From assembly GCA_017557665.1 (NCBI GenBank), contig JAFYYI010000003.1, forward strand, positions 186,001 to 250,000: a stretch of DNA of 64,000 nt, given 5' to 3'. Below the pieces are notes generated by a model. That model was not told the DNA's origin. It was given only the letters and a program-made list of their open reading frames with translations, and ran no database searches. A program made the translations under genes and the position numbers. The stretch is from Muribaculaceae bacterium. Lineage in GTDB: Bacteria; Bacteroidota; Bacteroidia; Bacteroidales; Muribaculaceae. The first letter of the stretch is position 1; every line of letters starts with the position of its first letter. Shown in pieces: positions 46,107 through 55,772 of the stretch.

Positions 46107-47924
46107 TTAGTCTTCGTCCTGACCGTTCTGCTTGGCGATGCGTTTGCGCTCAAGCTCGTCGAGGATGATTTTGCGCATGCGGATGTGGTTGGGTGTGATC
46201 TCGACATATTCGTCGGCCTTGATGTACTCCAGGGCCTCCTCGAGGCTGAAGACGATGGGAGGCACGATTTTCACCTTGTCGTCGGCACCGCTGGCACGCA
46301 TGTTGGTGAGCTTCTTGGACTTGGTCACGTTGATGACCAGGTCTTTCTCCTTGGTGTGCTCGCCTACAACCTGTCCGCCATAGACGTCCTCCTGCGGGAA
46401 GATGAAGAAGCGGCCGCGGTCCTGAAGCTTGTCGATGGCATAGGCATAGGCCGTGCCGCCTTCCATGGCGACGAGCGAACCGTTGGTGCGGCGCGAGATT
46501 TCGCCCTTCCAGGGCTCGTAGTCCAGGAAGCGGTGCGACATGATGGCCTCGCCGGCGCTTGCCGTGAGCACGTTGGTGCGCAGGCCGATGATGCCGCGTG
46601 ACGGAATCTTGAACTGCAGGTGGATGCGGTCGTTCTGGGTATCCATCATGATCATCTCGCCCTTGCGGCGGGTGACCATGTCAATCATCTTGCTGGAGTA
46701 TTCCTCGGGGACGTTGATGCTCAACTCCTCAACGGGCTCGCACTTGACGCCGTCGATGGTCTTGATGATGACCTGCGGCTGGCCCACCTGGAGCTCATAG
46801 CCCTCGCGGCGCATCTCCTCGATGAGCACCGACAGATGCAGCACGCCGCGACCGAAGACGTTCCACGCGTCCTCGTTCTCGGTGCGCTCGACGCGCAGGG
46901 CCAAGTTCTTGTCCAACTCGCGCTGCAGGCGGTCCCAGATGTGACGCGAGGTCACATACTTGCCGTCCTTGCCGAAGAAGGGCGAGTCGTTGATGCAGAA
47001 ACGCATCGACATCGTGGGCTCGTCAATCGCGATGCGGGGCAGGGCCTCGGGGTTGGTCGGCAGGGTGACGGTGTCACCGATTTCGAAGCCTTCCAGGCCG
47101 ATGATGGCGCAGATGTCGCCGCTGCTCACGCTCTCGACATGCTTCTGTCCCATGCCCTCAAAGGTGCGCAGTTCCTTAATTTTCTGCTTTGCCACCTCAC
47201 CGTCTTTCTTGCACAGGGCGACGTCCATGCCGTCCTTGAGGGTGCCGCGGTGCACACGGCCCACGGCGATACGTCCCACGTAGCTGCTGTAGTCCAGCGA
47301 CGTGATGAGCATCTGGGCGTCACCCTCGAGCATCTCGGGCTCGGGGATGTACTTGATGATGGCGTCAAGCACGGCGGTGATGTTGTCGGTAGGCTTCTGC
47401 CAGTAGTCGCTCATCCAGCCTTCCTTGGCCGAGCCGAAGATGGTGGGGAAGTCCAGCTGGTCCTCGGTGGCGTCGAGGTTGCACATCAGGTCAAAGACCA
47501 TCTCCTGCACCTCGTCGGGGCGGCAATTCGGCTTGTCCACCTTGTTGATGACAACGATGGGCTTCAAGCCCAGCTGCAGGGCTTTCTGCAACACGAAGCG
47601 CGTCTGGGGCATCGGACCCTCAAAGGCATCCACCAGCAGCAGGCAGCCATCGGCCATGTTGAGCACACGCTCCACCTCGCCGCCGAAGTCACTGTGCCCC
47701 GGGGTGTCGATGATGTTGATCTTGTAGCCGTTGTAGGAGATGGAAACGTTCTTGGACAGGATGGTGATGCCGCGCTCGCGTTCCAGGTCATTGCTGTCCA
47801 GGATCTGGGTGCCCATATTTTGGTTATCGCGGAACAGGTTTCCTGCCGCTAACATCTTGTCTACCAGAGTTGTCTTGCCATGATCGACATGAGCGATGAT
47901 GGCCACATTGCGGATGTTTTGCAT
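46107..47924 (-). CDS. typA: Ribosome-associated GTPase TypA/BipA
   Basis: 605 residues from the ATG at 47924 ([20 protein letters not shown]); an in-frame start 12 codons upstream would lie at the promoter. Translational GTPase that helps 50S assembly and stress adaptation. G1 AHVDHGKT, G3 [12 protein letters not shown] and G4 NKVD motifs are present. The C-terminal domain specific to BipA follows the EF-G-like domains ([44 protein letters not shown]). Length is typical. Divergently transcribed from the transglutaminase-like gene. Confidence 0.97.
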   Translation of the reverse strand: MQNIRNVAIIAHVDHGKTTLVDKMLAAGNLFRDNQNMGTQILDSNDLERERGITILSKNVSISYNGYKINIIDTPGHSDFGGEVERVLNMADGCLLLVDAFEGPMPQTRFVLQKALQLGLKPIVVINKVDKPNCRPDEVQEMVFDLMCNLDATEDQLDFPTIFGSAKEGWMSDYWQKPTDNITAVLDAIIKYIPEPEMLEGDAQMLITSLDYSSYVGRIAVGRVHRGTLKDGMDVALCKKDGEVAKQKIKELRTFEGMGQKHVESVSSGDICAIIGLEGFEIGDTVTLPTNPEALPRIAIDEPTMSMRFCINDSPFFGKDGKYVTSRHIWDRLQRELDKNLALRVERTENEDAWNVFGRGVLHLSVLIEEMRREGYELQVGQPQVIIKTIDGVKCEPVEELSINVPEEYSSKMIDMVTRRKGEMIMMDTQNDRIHLQFKIPSRGIIGLRTNVLTASAGEAIMSHRFLDYEPWKGEISRRTNGSLVAMEGGTAYAYAIDKLQDRGRFFIFPQEDVYGGQVVGEHTKEKDLVINVTKSKKLTNMRASGADDKVKIVPPIVFSLEEALEYIKADEYVEITPNHIRMRKIILDELERKRIAKQNGQDED

Positions 47925-47946
47925 AATGCCTTCTTGAATTTGGCTG

Positions 47947-47977
47947 CAAAGATAGTGCAATTTGGGCGCTTAGCAAA
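47947..47977 (-). promoter_or_regulatory. Promoter of typA
   Basis: Minus strand: TTTG 47977-47974, 19 bp, TATCTTTG 47954-47947; leader about 18 nt. Confidence 0.75.
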
Positions 47978-48077
47978 ACAACTTGTTGTTTTTCTGCTTA
48001 AATATCCTGTTTTGGAGCCTATGAGGGACCGATGGGGTTGCCATCAGCTCGTAAGTTAAAAATATTACCGTCTTTGC

Positions 48078-48108
48078 TTGTTTTTATTCATGTTATTTCC
48101 TATATTCG
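48078..48108 (+). promoter_or_regulatory. Promoter of the transglutaminase-like gene
   Basis: TTG 48078-48080, 20 bp, TATATTCG 48101-48108 (one mismatch to TAnnTTTG). Confidence 0.65.
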
Positions 48109-48139
48109 CGGCGATAACCAACCAGATACACTAATTATT

Positions 48140-49483
48140 ATGAAATCTAAATATCGATACCATTGGATGATTGTCTTCTGCCTCTGCTTGGGGGTGGCTT
48201 TCTCGTTGGGCGCCGTTCCCGGCGAGCCGTCTCTTGTGCGTGAGGCCGTTGCAGCCCCTTCGATGAACGACGAGGTGGACTTTTCGTTTTACGGCGCCTC
48301 GTTGCATGCAGCCCGTGTGCGACCTGTGAAGGTGGCATCGATACGGGAAGATGATGTTTTCAGCGCGTGGCGCGATTACCAGAAACTGGATATTTCCCCT
48401 GTGGTGACATCGCTCAATGCGTTGTCCGACTCACTGGGCTTGAACGACTGGTTCGTGCTGGAACTGGTGCGTCATTATGCCGACGGGCTGTTGCCCTCTG
48501 GTTCCCCGATGGAAAGGGTGCTGCTAGAATATTGTGTCTTGTCAAGCATGGGCTATGACATCAGGCTGGCGAGAAGTGACCGTCAGTTGTTGCTTCTTGT
48601 TCCGTTTGATCAAGATGTGTATGAGCATTTCTTCATTCACATCGACGACAAGGACTATTACCTTTTCTACGACAACCTGGATTGCGACCTGAATGAGAAG
48701 TCGGTGATTTATCCCTGTGACCCGGTCAATAAAAAAAGTTCAGGCCATGGCCGTAGCTTCGGCTTGCTGTTCAAGGACAAAGCGTTGAATGTGTCTACAG
48801 GCGATGATTGGCTGTGTGACTTTGACGACGGCATGATTCACGTTTCCTGCATGGTGAGCCCCTGCGTGATGAGGATGCTGCGCGATTATCCGACGATGGA
48901 CCTCCGGTGCTATGCGACTTCGGTTGTGCTGCCGCAGTTTCATGCTGCAATCGAGGAGCAGTTGGCGCCTCAACTCGAGGGGATGAGCCAGTGTGATGCG
49001 GCCGATGCCTTGTTGCACTTTGTCCAGAACGTGTTTGGCTATGAGGCCGACACACTGCAGTTTGGTCGCGAGAAAATGAACTTTGTGGAAGAGAATTTCT
49101 ATTACGAGAATAATGATTGCGATGACCGTGCGGTCTTGTTCGCCTACCTGGTGAGCAGTCTGCTCGGGCTCGACGTGCAGTTTGTGCATTACCCGGGACA
49201 TGATTGCACGGGCGTGCGCTTCACCGAGTGCGCCACACGCGGCAACGGTTATTTCTATGGCGATGACTACTACTTGATATGCGACCCGACCTATGTCGGC
49301 GCGCCCATCGGGCGATGCATGCCCGAATTCCGCACTGTCAAACCCACTGTCAAACTGATGCTTCCCACGCTGGCCAGCGAAAGCAAGAACAGGCCGCTGG
49401 AGCCGCGGCTTGACAGTAGAATCATTGTGGCCGACATCTCCATCTCGTTGCCTGAACAGTTGAATGTGAAGCGAGAACAGTGA
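48140..49483 (+). CDS. Secreted transglutaminase-like protein
   Basis: 447 residues from the ATG at 48140, which opens a signal sequence (KYRYHWMIVFCLCLGVAFSLGAV); a longer frame from 48032 crosses the promoter. Residues about 300-400 look like the transglutaminase-like cysteine-protease fold: Cys327 in NNDCDDRAVLFAYLVSSLLG, His354 in HYPGHDC, Asp382 in LICDPTYVGAPIG, in the correct order for a Cys-His-Asp triad. Residues 30-290 match nothing I can name. Likely periplasmic or surface peptidase or transamidase; the substrate is unknown. Monocistronic. Confidence 0.82.
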   Translation: MKSKYRYHWMIVFCLCLGVAFSLGAVPGEPSLVREAVAAPSMNDEVDFSFYGASLHAARVRPVKVASIREDDVFSAWRDYQKLDISPVVTSLNALSDSLGLNDWFVLELVRHYADGLLPSGSPMERVLLEYCVLSSMGYDIRLARSDRQLLLLVPFDQDVYEHFFIHIDDKDYYLFYDNLDCDLNEKSVIYPCDPVNKKSSGHGRSFGLLFKDKALNVSTGDDWLCDFDDGMIHVSCMVSPCVMRMLRDYPTMDLRCYATSVVLPQFHAAIEEQLAPQLEGMSQCDAADALLHFVQNVFGYEADTLQFGREKMNFVEENFYYENNDCDDRAVLFAYLVSSLLGLDVQFVHYPGHDCTGVRFTECATRGNGYFYGDDYYLICDPTYVGAPIGRCMPEFRTVKPTVKLMLPTLASESKNRPLEPRLDSRIIVADISISLPEQLNVKREQ

Positions 49484-49487
49484 CGTG

Positions 49488-49518
49488 TTGCCCGTGTGGA
49501 AAGATTATTGTATCTTTG
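49488..49518 (+). promoter_or_regulatory. Promoter of the short-chain dehydrogenase
   Basis: TTG 49488-49490, 20 bp, TATCTTTG 49511-49518; leader about 26 nt. It begins 5 bp after the preceding stop codon. Confidence 0.75.
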
Positions 49519-49549
49519 CACCAACTTGAAACCATTAACAGAAACGACA

Positions 49550-50305
49550 ATGAGTAAAATTGCTTTAGTTACCGGAGCGACGAGCGGCATTGGAGAAGCC
49601 TGCGCTCGCCGTTTGGCCATGAGTGGCTACAACATGATTATCACGGGCCGCAGGGCCGAACGTCTGGATGCTGTCGCCAGGGACTTGTCTGCCCTGGGCG
49701 TCGGTGTGATTACCCTTGAGTTTGATGTGCGTGACCGCGAGGCGGCTACCGAGGCCATCAAGAGCCTGCCCCCCGAGTGGCAGGAAATCGACGTGCTGGT
49801 GAACAACGCCGGCGGAGCCTGGGGCCTTGAGCCTGAATATGAGGGCAACTACGAGGATTGGGACACGATGATCGACACCAACATCAAGGGCCTGCTGACG
49901 ATGACACGCCTCATCGTGCCCGGCATGGTGGAGCGTGACCGTGGCCATGTGGTGAACATCGGCAGTGTGGCCGGTGATGCCGCCTACGGGGGTGGTAACG
50001 TCTATTGCGCCACCAAGTCGGCCGTGAAGGCCTTAAGCGACGGCTTGCGCATCGACGTGGCACATACCCGGGTGCGCGTGACCAACATCAAGCCCGGCCT
50101 GGTCGAGACCAACTTCTCGGTAACCCGTTTCCACGGCGACAAGGAACGGGCCGACAATGTCTATAAAGGCATTCAGCCCCTCACCGGCGAGGACATCGCC
50201 GAGTGCGTTTCCTTTGCAGTGAACGCCCCTGCCCATGTCCAGGTGGCCGAGTTGCTCGTTCTGGCCACCCATCAGGCCAGCGGCAGTGTCATCCACCGCG
50301 AGTAA
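49550..50305 (+). CDS. Short-chain dehydrogenase/reductase, YdfG-like
   Basis: 251 residues. Rossmann fold with NAD(P)-binding TGATSGIGEACARRLA near residue 8, Arg residues after the second strand (TGRRAERLD) that favour NADP, NNAGGAWG, and the catalytic Ser-Tyr-Lys set (NIGSVAGDAAYGGGNVYCATKSAVKAL). Closest in pattern to YdfG-type NADP-dependent 3-hydroxy acid / serine dehydrogenases. Start at 49550 is placed by the promoter and the family N-terminus; an in-frame start at 49496 precedes the -7 element. Confidence 0.92.
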   Translation: MSKIALVTGATSGIGEACARRLAMSGYNMIITGRRAERLDAVARDLSALGVGVITLEFDVRDREAATEAIKSLPPEWQEIDVLVNNAGGAWGLEPEYEGNYEDWDTMIDTNIKGLLTMTRLIVPGMVERDRGHVVNIGSVAGDAAYGGGNVYCATKSAVKALSDGLRIDVAHTRVRVTNIKPGLVETNFSVTRFHGDKERADNVYKGIQPLTGEDIAECVSFAVNAPAHVQVAELLVLATHQASGSVIHRE

Positions 50306-50354
50306 TACCTCCCTCAAACAACAGTTTTTCATCAAACAACAAAGTATTAAATCA

Positions 50355-50435
50355 AACAACTTGAACAACAAGGAACAACTCTAACAACAATTAATGATGT
50401 TGTTGATGTTGTTTTAAGTTGTTCAAGTTGTTTGA
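50355..50435. repeat. Nonamer array, inverted halves, between convergent genes
   Basis: Nine 9-bp units: AACAACTTG, AACAACAAG, GAACAACTC, TAACAACAA, TTAATGATG, TTGTTGATG, TTGTTTTAA, GTTGTTCAA, GTTGTTTGA. The first half carries AACAAC and the second GTTGTT, giving a perfect 19-bp stem between 50351-50369 and 50418-50436 that may terminate both genes. Confidence 0.85.
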
Positions 50436-50473
50436 TGATTTCCTGTTGTCTGATAATGGCTGTCGGGTGGACT

Positions 50474-51838
50474 TTAGGCGATGTTGGGGCTCTCGAGGCC
50501 GTAGTTGCGCTTGTGGTCCATCCACAGCAGCAGGGCCGAGGCGACTATGGCACCCACGCCGATGATGCCGAAGATGATGAGCGAGTGGGTGTAGTCCACC
50601 TGCTCGCCGACGGTGTTGCGCTCCAGCACCTTGCCGATGAGCACGGGGATGAGCATCAGGCCGATGTTCTGGATGTAATAGATGATGGAGTAGGAGGTGC
50701 CCAACTGCTTCATCGGCACGATTTTGGGCACGGCAGGCCACAGGGCGGCTGGCAGCAGCGAGAAGGCGATGCCCAGCACACACATCAGCGTCACGGCTAT
50801 CCAACTGGAGTTGAGCGGCATGGCGAACACGAACAGGGTGATGGTCAACAGCACGCTGCCGATGACCATCATCGTGGCTCCGCGGCCCTTGTTGTCAAAC
50901 CACGCGCCGAACAGCGGCGTCAACACGATGCTGGTGTAGGGGAGGATAGAGGGGATGGCACCGGCAATACTGGCCTCGACACCGTATTTTGAAATCATCA
51001 GTTTGGTGGCGAAGTCCAGGAAGGGGTAGAGTGCCGAGTAGTAGAACAGGCACAGCAGGGTGATGAGCCAGAAGCCCGGATTTTTGATGGTGATTTTCAT
51101 GTCCGAGAAGTGGAACTTCTCGTCGTCGCCTTGGGCCAAGTCCTGTTTACCTTGTTCCTTATCGAGGCGGCGGTCCATCGTGCAGTAGTAGATGTAGGCG
51201 ATGAGACCCACGCCCACACTGAACACGCCGATGAGCAACGGACGGGGAAGGCCCCAGTTGAGGGCGATGGGCAGGCTGAAGTTGAGTGCCAACGCGGTGC
51301 CCAGGCGAGCCATCGACACCTGCAGACCCATGGCGAGAGCCATCTCCTTGCCCGAGAACCAGCGCACGACGACCTTTGACACGGTGATGCCGCACATCTC
51401 ATAGCCGATGCCGAAGAAGGCGAAGCCCAGTGCCGCCAACGCCACCTGGCGCTTGACGGTGCCCAGTAGGGGCACGTTCCACATGGAGTCGGGCGAGGTG
51501 AACGAGATGACACCGTAGACGGCTGCCGCGCCGGCCAGCATGAGCACACACGAGAGGATGCCCGTGAAACGCACGCCCATCTTGTCGAGGATGACGCCGC
51601 CCACAAAAAGCATCAGCAGGAACACGTTGAAGAAGCCGCGCGACCCGGCAAAGATGCCGAACTCGCCGCTGGTCCAGCCCACACCGCCGTCCTGGACGGC
51701 TTTCTCGAGCATGAACTGCAGCGGGGACATCTCCTTGGCGACGACATAGCCCGCCATCATCGTGAACGACACAATGGCCAGCACGGTCCACCGTGCCCAC
51801 GCCTTTGTGGCAATCGTGTTTCTGACCTGTTCTCTCAT
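50474..51838 (-). CDS. MFS transporter (first of two paralogs)
   Basis: 454 residues, about 12 membrane segments with a cytoplasmic loop in the middle (DRRLDKEQGKQDLAQGDDEKF). Motif-A-like sequences ILDKMGVRFTG and FDNKGRGATMMV mark the two halves. ALAMGLQVSMARLGTALALNFSLP resembles the helix after motif B. Substrate unknown; organic anion or nitrate-type carriers and sugar-acid carriers share the pattern. The gene upstream (51926-53572) is a clear paralog, 87 bp away with a 9-bp array between, so the two may be co-transcribed and possibly act on related substrates. Confidence 0.9.
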   Translation of the reverse strand: MREQVRNTIATKAWARWTVLAIVSFTMMAGYVVAKEMSPLQFMLEKAVQDGGVGWTSGEFGIFAGSRGFFNVFLLMLFVGGVILDKMGVRFTGILSCVLMLAGAAAVYGVISFTSPDSMWNVPLLGTVKRQVALAALGFAFFGIGYEMCGITVSKVVVRWFSGKEMALAMGLQVSMARLGTALALNFSLPIALNWGLPRPLLIGVFSVGVGLIAYIYYCTMDRRLDKEQGKQDLAQGDDEKFHFSDMKITIKNPGFWLITLLCLFYYSALYPFLDFATKLMISKYGVEASIAGAIPSILPYTSIVLTPLFGAWFDNKGRGATMMVIGSVLLTITLFVFAMPLNSSWIAVTLMCVLGIAFSLLPAALWPAVPKIVPMKQLGTSYSIIYYIQNIGLMLIPVLIGKVLERNTVGEQVDYTHSLIIFGIIGVGAIVASALLLWMDHKRNYGLESPNIA

Positions 51839-51861
51839 ATGTTTCAGTAAAATAAATAGGG

Positions 51862-51906
51862 ACCTTAAAGTCTTTGATGTCCTTAAGGTCCCTAAAGTCC
51901 TTATTT
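51862..51906. repeat. Nonamer array, 5 units of TCCTTAAAG
   Basis: ACCTTAAAG, TCTTTGATG, TCCTTAAGG, TCCCTAAAG, TCCTTATTT in 9-bp register. The array is partly palindromic (AGGGACCTTAA with TTAAGGTCCCT) and sits between the two MFS genes. Confidence 0.8.
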
Positions 51907-51925
51907 GTTAATAGCTAACTAGTTA

Positions 51926-53572
51926 TCACTCGGGAATGATCTCCTCGACAGGCTCAGGCTTGATGTTGGGCTCCTCGAGGCCGAGGTGCTTCTGACGGTC
52001 AACCACCTTGAGGTACAGACCGATGAGCAGAGCGAGCAGACCAAGACCGGCAAACATGGCCAGAGGTACAGTATGGTTCAACTCGGTGGCAGCGGTTCCT
52101 GCGGGGTTGGTAGAGTCGAGCATCTTGCCGTAGAGGATCGGGAAGAGCCACAGACCGATGTTCTGAATCCAGAAGATCAGCGCGTAAGCACTACCGATAA
52201 TCTTGGAGTCCACCAGCTTGGGAACGCTGGGCCACAAGGCGGCAGGAACGAGCGAGAAAGACGAACCCAGCACCAGAATGGTAATGTAAGCCACAATGAA
52301 GCCGGCAGCCGTGCTACCCTTGAACATCGGCAGGATGAAGGCGAACGTCAAGTGGCAGGCAATCAGCAGCAACGAGCCCAAAACGAGCATCGAGGCGGCT
52401 TTACCCTTGTGGTCAACATAGTTGCCCAGGATGGGGGTGATACCCACAGCCAGCAGGGGGAATACGGCGAATACACTCTCAGCGCTCTGGCGCATGTAAC
52501 CCATGTAGCAGTAGCAAATCAGAGCGATAACCGATACACACAATAGACCATACTTGGCACCCTTGTTCTTCATGAAGTTGCTCATAAAGGCTGTAGCGGC
52601 AATTACAAGCATAATGATGTACTGATAGATGGTCAGACTCTCGCTGGCCCAGAATGAGTTGGGGTCAACGTCCGAGAATGTGAGGTTGCACTGCAACATG
52701 TTCACGGCATACTTCTGGAAGGGGAAGATAGCGCTGTAGTAGAGCACGCACAACAGCGATACCAGCCAGAAACCCTTGTTGGTCAAAATCTTGCCGATGT
52801 CGCTTACCTTGAACGGATCATCCTTCTCCTCGGCCTCGCCAGTCTGCTTGTCGAGCTTGCTGTCCATGAAGAAGTAAACGATGAACATGATCAGGGCGAT
52901 GCACATCAGTACGACACCGAAGGCAACGGCGCGGCTTACGCTGATATTGCCGCCCAACTTGGCGAAGTAGGGCGAGAAGATCATACAGGTGGCAACACCC
53001 AGACGGGCCAATGCCATCTCGCTACCCATAGCCAATGCCATCTCACGACCCTTGAACCACTTCACGATACCTCGGCTGACGGTAATACCTGCCATCTCAA
53101 CACCGCAGCCAAAGAGCATGAAGCCACAAGCTGCAAGTTTAGCGCTGGCAGGCATGCCCTCATAGAAGGGTGAAACTCCCAACTCGTCAAAGACGGGGAT
53201 GTAGTTCAGGTGGTTGGTGAACCAGGTCTCAAGGCCGGTACCGATAAAGGCATCGGTCACGGCATACCACTTGATGATGGCACCGATAAGCATTACAGCA
53301 CCCGAGAGCAACGCGGTGAAGCGCACGCCCATCTTGTCAAGGATGATACCAGCAAAAATCAGGAAGAAAACGAACACGTTGAGGAATACCTCAGCGCCTT
53401 CCTCGGTACCGAATGCCGATGAATTCCAACCACGGTAATCCTGCATCAAGTCCTTGATGGGCGACAGGATGTCCATGAAAATGTAACTGCAGAACATACC
53501 CAAAGCGAGCAACAGCAGCGCCGTCCAGCGCATTCCTGCAGAGTCTCTCAAAGTCTGAATCTTTTCTGACAT
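51926..53572 (-). CDS. MFS transporter (second of two paralogs)
   Basis: 548 residues; about 12-14 membrane segments. Same motifs as its neighbour (ILDKMGVRFTALLSGAV, EMALAMGSEMALARLGVATCMIF, VDHKGKAASMLVLGS, VPAALWPSVPKLV) but about 90 residues longer, through insertions after the fourth helix (VTDAFIGTGLETWFTNHLNYIPVF) and in the second half (around MLQCNLTFSDVDPNSFW). It ends with a short acidic cytoplasmic tail. Substrate unknown. Tandem duplication with divergence suggests related but distinct substrates. Confidence 0.9.
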   Translation of the reverse strand: MSEKIQTLRDSAGMRWTALLLLALGMFCSYIFMDILSPIKDLMQDYRGWNSSAFGTEEGAEVFLNVFVFFLIFAGIILDKMGVRFTALLSGAVMLIGAIIKWYAVTDAFIGTGLETWFTNHLNYIPVFDELGVSPFYEGMPASAKLAACGFMLFGCGVEMAGITVSRGIVKWFKGREMALAMGSEMALARLGVATCMIFSPYFAKLGGNISVSRAVAFGVVLMCIALIMFIVYFFMDSKLDKQTGEAEEKDDPFKVSDIGKILTNKGFWLVSLLCVLYYSAIFPFQKYAVNMLQCNLTFSDVDPNSFWASESLTIYQYIIMLVIAATAFMSNFMKNKGAKYGLLCVSVIALICYCYMGYMRQSAESVFAVFPLLAVGITPILGNYVDHKGKAASMLVLGSLLLIACHLTFAFILPMFKGSTAAGFIVAYITILVLGSSFSLVPAALWPSVPKLVDSKIIGSAYALIFWIQNIGLWLFPILYGKMLDSTNPAGTAATELNHTVPLAMFAGLGLLALLIGLYLKVVDRQKHLGLEEPNIKPEPVEEIIPE

Positions 53573-53631
53573 AAAAAATGTTGTTTTTTAAATTGTTTGT
53601 TATTTGGTTTATTGATTAATGGTTCTCTTTT

Positions 53632-53666
53632 GAGTTTTAAGTTGTAAGTTTTAAGTTGTAAGTAAT
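53632..53666. repeat. Heptamer array, 5 units of AAGTTKT
   Basis: GAGTTTT, AAGTTGT, AAGTTTT, AAGTTGT, AAGTAAT in 7-bp register upstream of the second MFS gene. Confidence 0.8.
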
Positions 53667-53686
53667 GTTACTAACGCCAGCGGGCG

Positions 53687-53728
53687 TTCAACTCCTAACT
53701 ATTAACTGTTAACTGTTCACTCTTAACT
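53687..53728. repeat. Heptamer array, 6 units of NTTAACT
   Basis: TTCAACT, CCTAACT, ATTAACT, GTTAACT, GTTCACT, CTTAACT, ending 2 bp from the stop codon of the mutase gene. It shares its unit with 56418-56445. Confidence 0.85.
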
Positions 53729-53730
53729 GA

Positions 53731-55482
53731 TCACGCAATGCCGAGGGACTCGCAGATACGGTCGATCTTGGCGTCGGCCCAGTCGTTCTTGGCGTCGTAG
53801 TTCTCCTTCTTGTCGAGGGTGTCATGCACCTCGATGTAGAACTTGATCTTGGGCTCGGTGCCCGACGGGCGGATGGAAACCTTGGTGCCGTCCTCGGTGT
53901 AGTATTGCAGCACATTGCTGGTGGCAGGCATGACGAGTTTGGTCACCTCGCCGGTGCGCATGTCGCGCTGCTCGAGCTTCTGGAAGTCCTTGATGAGCAC
54001 TACGGGCGAGCCGTCGATGGCCTGCTGCGGATTCTCGCGGAAGTTGACCATCATCTGGGCAATCTCGTCGGCGCCGCTCTTGCCGGGACGCACGACGCTG
54101 ATGCCGCGCTCCTTGCTGTAGCCGTAGTTGATGTACAGGTCGATGTACAGGTCGTTCAACGTCATGCCCTTATCCTTGGCCCAGGCAGCAATCTCGCACA
54201 TCAGGGGGATGGACGATACAGCGTCTTTATCACGGACGAAGGTCTCGGGCAGGAAGCCGTAGCTCTCCTCACCGCCACCCAGGTAGCGGCCCTTGCCTTC
54301 CATCTCGCGCATCACTTGTGCAATCCACTTGAAGCCGGTGAAGCAGTCAAACATCTTGATGCCTTCCTTGCGGGCAATCTTGGCAATGGTCTCACTGGTC
54401 ACGATGGTCTTGACGATGTACTCGTCTCCCTTGAGCTTACCCAGTTCGCGATTGCGGACCATCAGGTAATAGTGGAAGATAATCTGGATTTGGTTACCGT
54501 TCACAAGTTCATATTTGCCCTTGGTGTTCTTGATGACCAGGCTGATGCGGTCGGCATCGGGGTCACTGGCGAGAGCTAAATCGGCTTGTACCTCTTCGGC
54601 CTTGGCAACAGCCATCTGCATCGCGCTGGGCATCTCGGGATTGGGCGAATCCACGGTGGGGAAGTCGCCGCTCATGATGTCCTGCTCGGGAACGTGGATG
54701 ATGTTGTCAAAGCCCCAACGCTCGATAGAGCGGGGGATGATGTAGCGTCCCACGCCATGGATGGGGGTATAAACAATCTTCAGGTCGTGATGGCGCTTGC
54801 ACACATCGGGGCTCAACGACAGGGTGTGGATTTCCTCGATATAGGGACCGTCAACATCCTCGCCGATAATCTGAATCAGGTCAGGATTACCTTCGAACTT
54901 GATTTCGCTGACGTCCTTGATGGCATTGACGTTATTGATGATGTTCACGTCATGGGGAGCAATCACCTGGGCACCATCGTCCCAGTAGGCCTTGTAGCCG
55001 TTATAAATCTTGGGATTATGAGATGCCGTGATGTTCACACCGCTCTGGCAACCCAAGCGACGGATGGCATAGCTGACCTCGGGAGTGGGGCGCGGACCCT
55101 CGAACAGATACACCTTGATGCCGTTGGCGCTGAAGATGTTGGCGACAGTCTCGGCAAACAGGCGGCTGTTGTTGCGCACGTCATGACCCACAACCACCGA
55201 AATCTGGTCCAGGTCCTTGAAGGCCTCGTTCAGGTAGTTGGCCAGGCCTTGTGTGGCGCTGCCCACCGTGTAGATGTTCATGCGGTTGCAGCCGGCGCCC
55301 ATGATGCCGCGCAGGCCACCGGTACCGAATTCGAGCGTTTTGTAGAACGACTCGACCAGATCGGTCTTGTCCTCATTGTCGAGCATTGCCTGAACCTCGG
55401 CACGGGTCTGCTCGTCATAACTTTTACTAAGCCACGTCTGGGCCTTTGCGGTCACTTCCTGTAATAATTTTTCGTCGTACAT
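53731..55482 (-). CDS. Phosphohexose mutase (phosphoglucomutase/phosphomannomutase)
   Basis: 583 residues, four-domain alpha-D-phosphohexomutase. It moves phosphate between C6 and C1 of hexoses, feeding glycogen and nucleotide-sugar synthesis. Active Ser154 is in TASHNPKIYNG, the metal loop Asp307-Asp309-Asp311 in SDPDADR, sugar-binding GGEESYG and phosphate-binding RPSGTEPKIKF. Length and N-terminus (FGTGGLRGIMGAG) fit the long PGM2-like group. Has its own promoter at 55527-55558, with a possible small RNA upstream. Confidence 0.94.
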   Translation of the reverse strand: MYDEKLLQEVTAKAQTWLSKSYDEQTRAEVQAMLDNEDKTDLVESFYKTLEFGTGGLRGIMGAGCNRMNIYTVGSATQGLANYLNEAFKDLDQISVVVGHDVRNNSRLFAETVANIFSANGIKVYLFEGPRPTPEVSYAIRRLGCQSGVNITASHNPKIYNGYKAYWDDGAQVIAPHDVNIINNVNAIKDVSEIKFEGNPDLIQIIGEDVDGPYIEEIHTLSLSPDVCKRHHDLKIVYTPIHGVGRYIIPRSIERWGFDNIIHVPEQDIMSGDFPTVDSPNPEMPSAMQMAVAKAEEVQADLALASDPDADRISLVIKNTKGKYELVNGNQIQIIFHYYLMVRNRELGKLKGDEYIVKTIVTSETIAKIARKEGIKMFDCFTGFKWIAQVMREMEGKGRYLGGGEESYGFLPETFVRDKDAVSSIPLMCEIAAWAKDKGMTLNDLYIDLYINYGYSKERGISVVRPGKSGADEIAQMMVNFRENPQQAIDGSPVVLIKDFQKLEQRDMRTGEVTKLVMPATSNVLQYYTEDGTKVSIRPSGTEPKIKFYIEVHDTLDKKENYDAKNDWADAKIDRICESLGIA

Positions 55483-55526
55483 ACTTGGTTGGGTTTATTA
55501 TAAGGTTGATGTTTTTTTCAAATTGA

Positions 55527-55558
55527 CAAAGTTACAGCAAAATCACTTATCACCCAAA
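55527..55558 (-). promoter_or_regulatory. Promoter of the phosphohexose mutase
   Basis: Minus strand: TTTG 55558-55555, 20 bp, TAACTTTG 55534-55527. Confidence 0.72.
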
Positions 55559-55569
55559 TTTTACCCACC

Positions 55570-55633
55570 AAAAAACAAAAAAAAGCGCCTCGTCTCCCGA
55601 CGAAGCTGCCTTGCTAGGAAAAAAGTATCATAT
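55570..55633 (-). ncRNA. Candidate small RNA or attenuator upstream of the mutase
   Basis: A complete promoter on the minus strand (55639-55670) would start transcription near 55633. About 30 nt downstream lies a hairpin (stem 55587-55594 with 55599-55606, loop of 4), followed on that strand by a run of eight T and then six more. The unit is about 60 nt and holds no reading frame. The mutase promoter lies beyond it, so this is either a free small RNA or an attenuated upstream transcript of the mutase. Confidence 0.45.
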
Positions 55634-55638
55634 TGCTG

Positions 55639-55670
55639 CAAAGATAAACAGCTTTGGCGAATTGTGCAAA
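55639..55670 (-). promoter_or_regulatory. Orphan promoter upstream of the mutase
   Basis: Minus strand: TTTG 55670-55667, 20 bp, TATCTTTG 55646-55639. It has no adjacent gene start; the terminator-like hairpin follows. Confidence 0.62.
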
Positions 55671-55772
55671 TATTTTGACATTTTTTGAACCTAATTTTCT
55701 CCGTAGGGGAGAAAAATTGACCGTTTAGGATAACTTTTCACAAAATTAAGTGCAGGATGTTTCAAAAATGTA

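Noticed and set aside
46620..47852. 410-codon plus-strand frame opposite typA
   Set aside because: Antisense shadow; typA motifs are clear on the minus strand.
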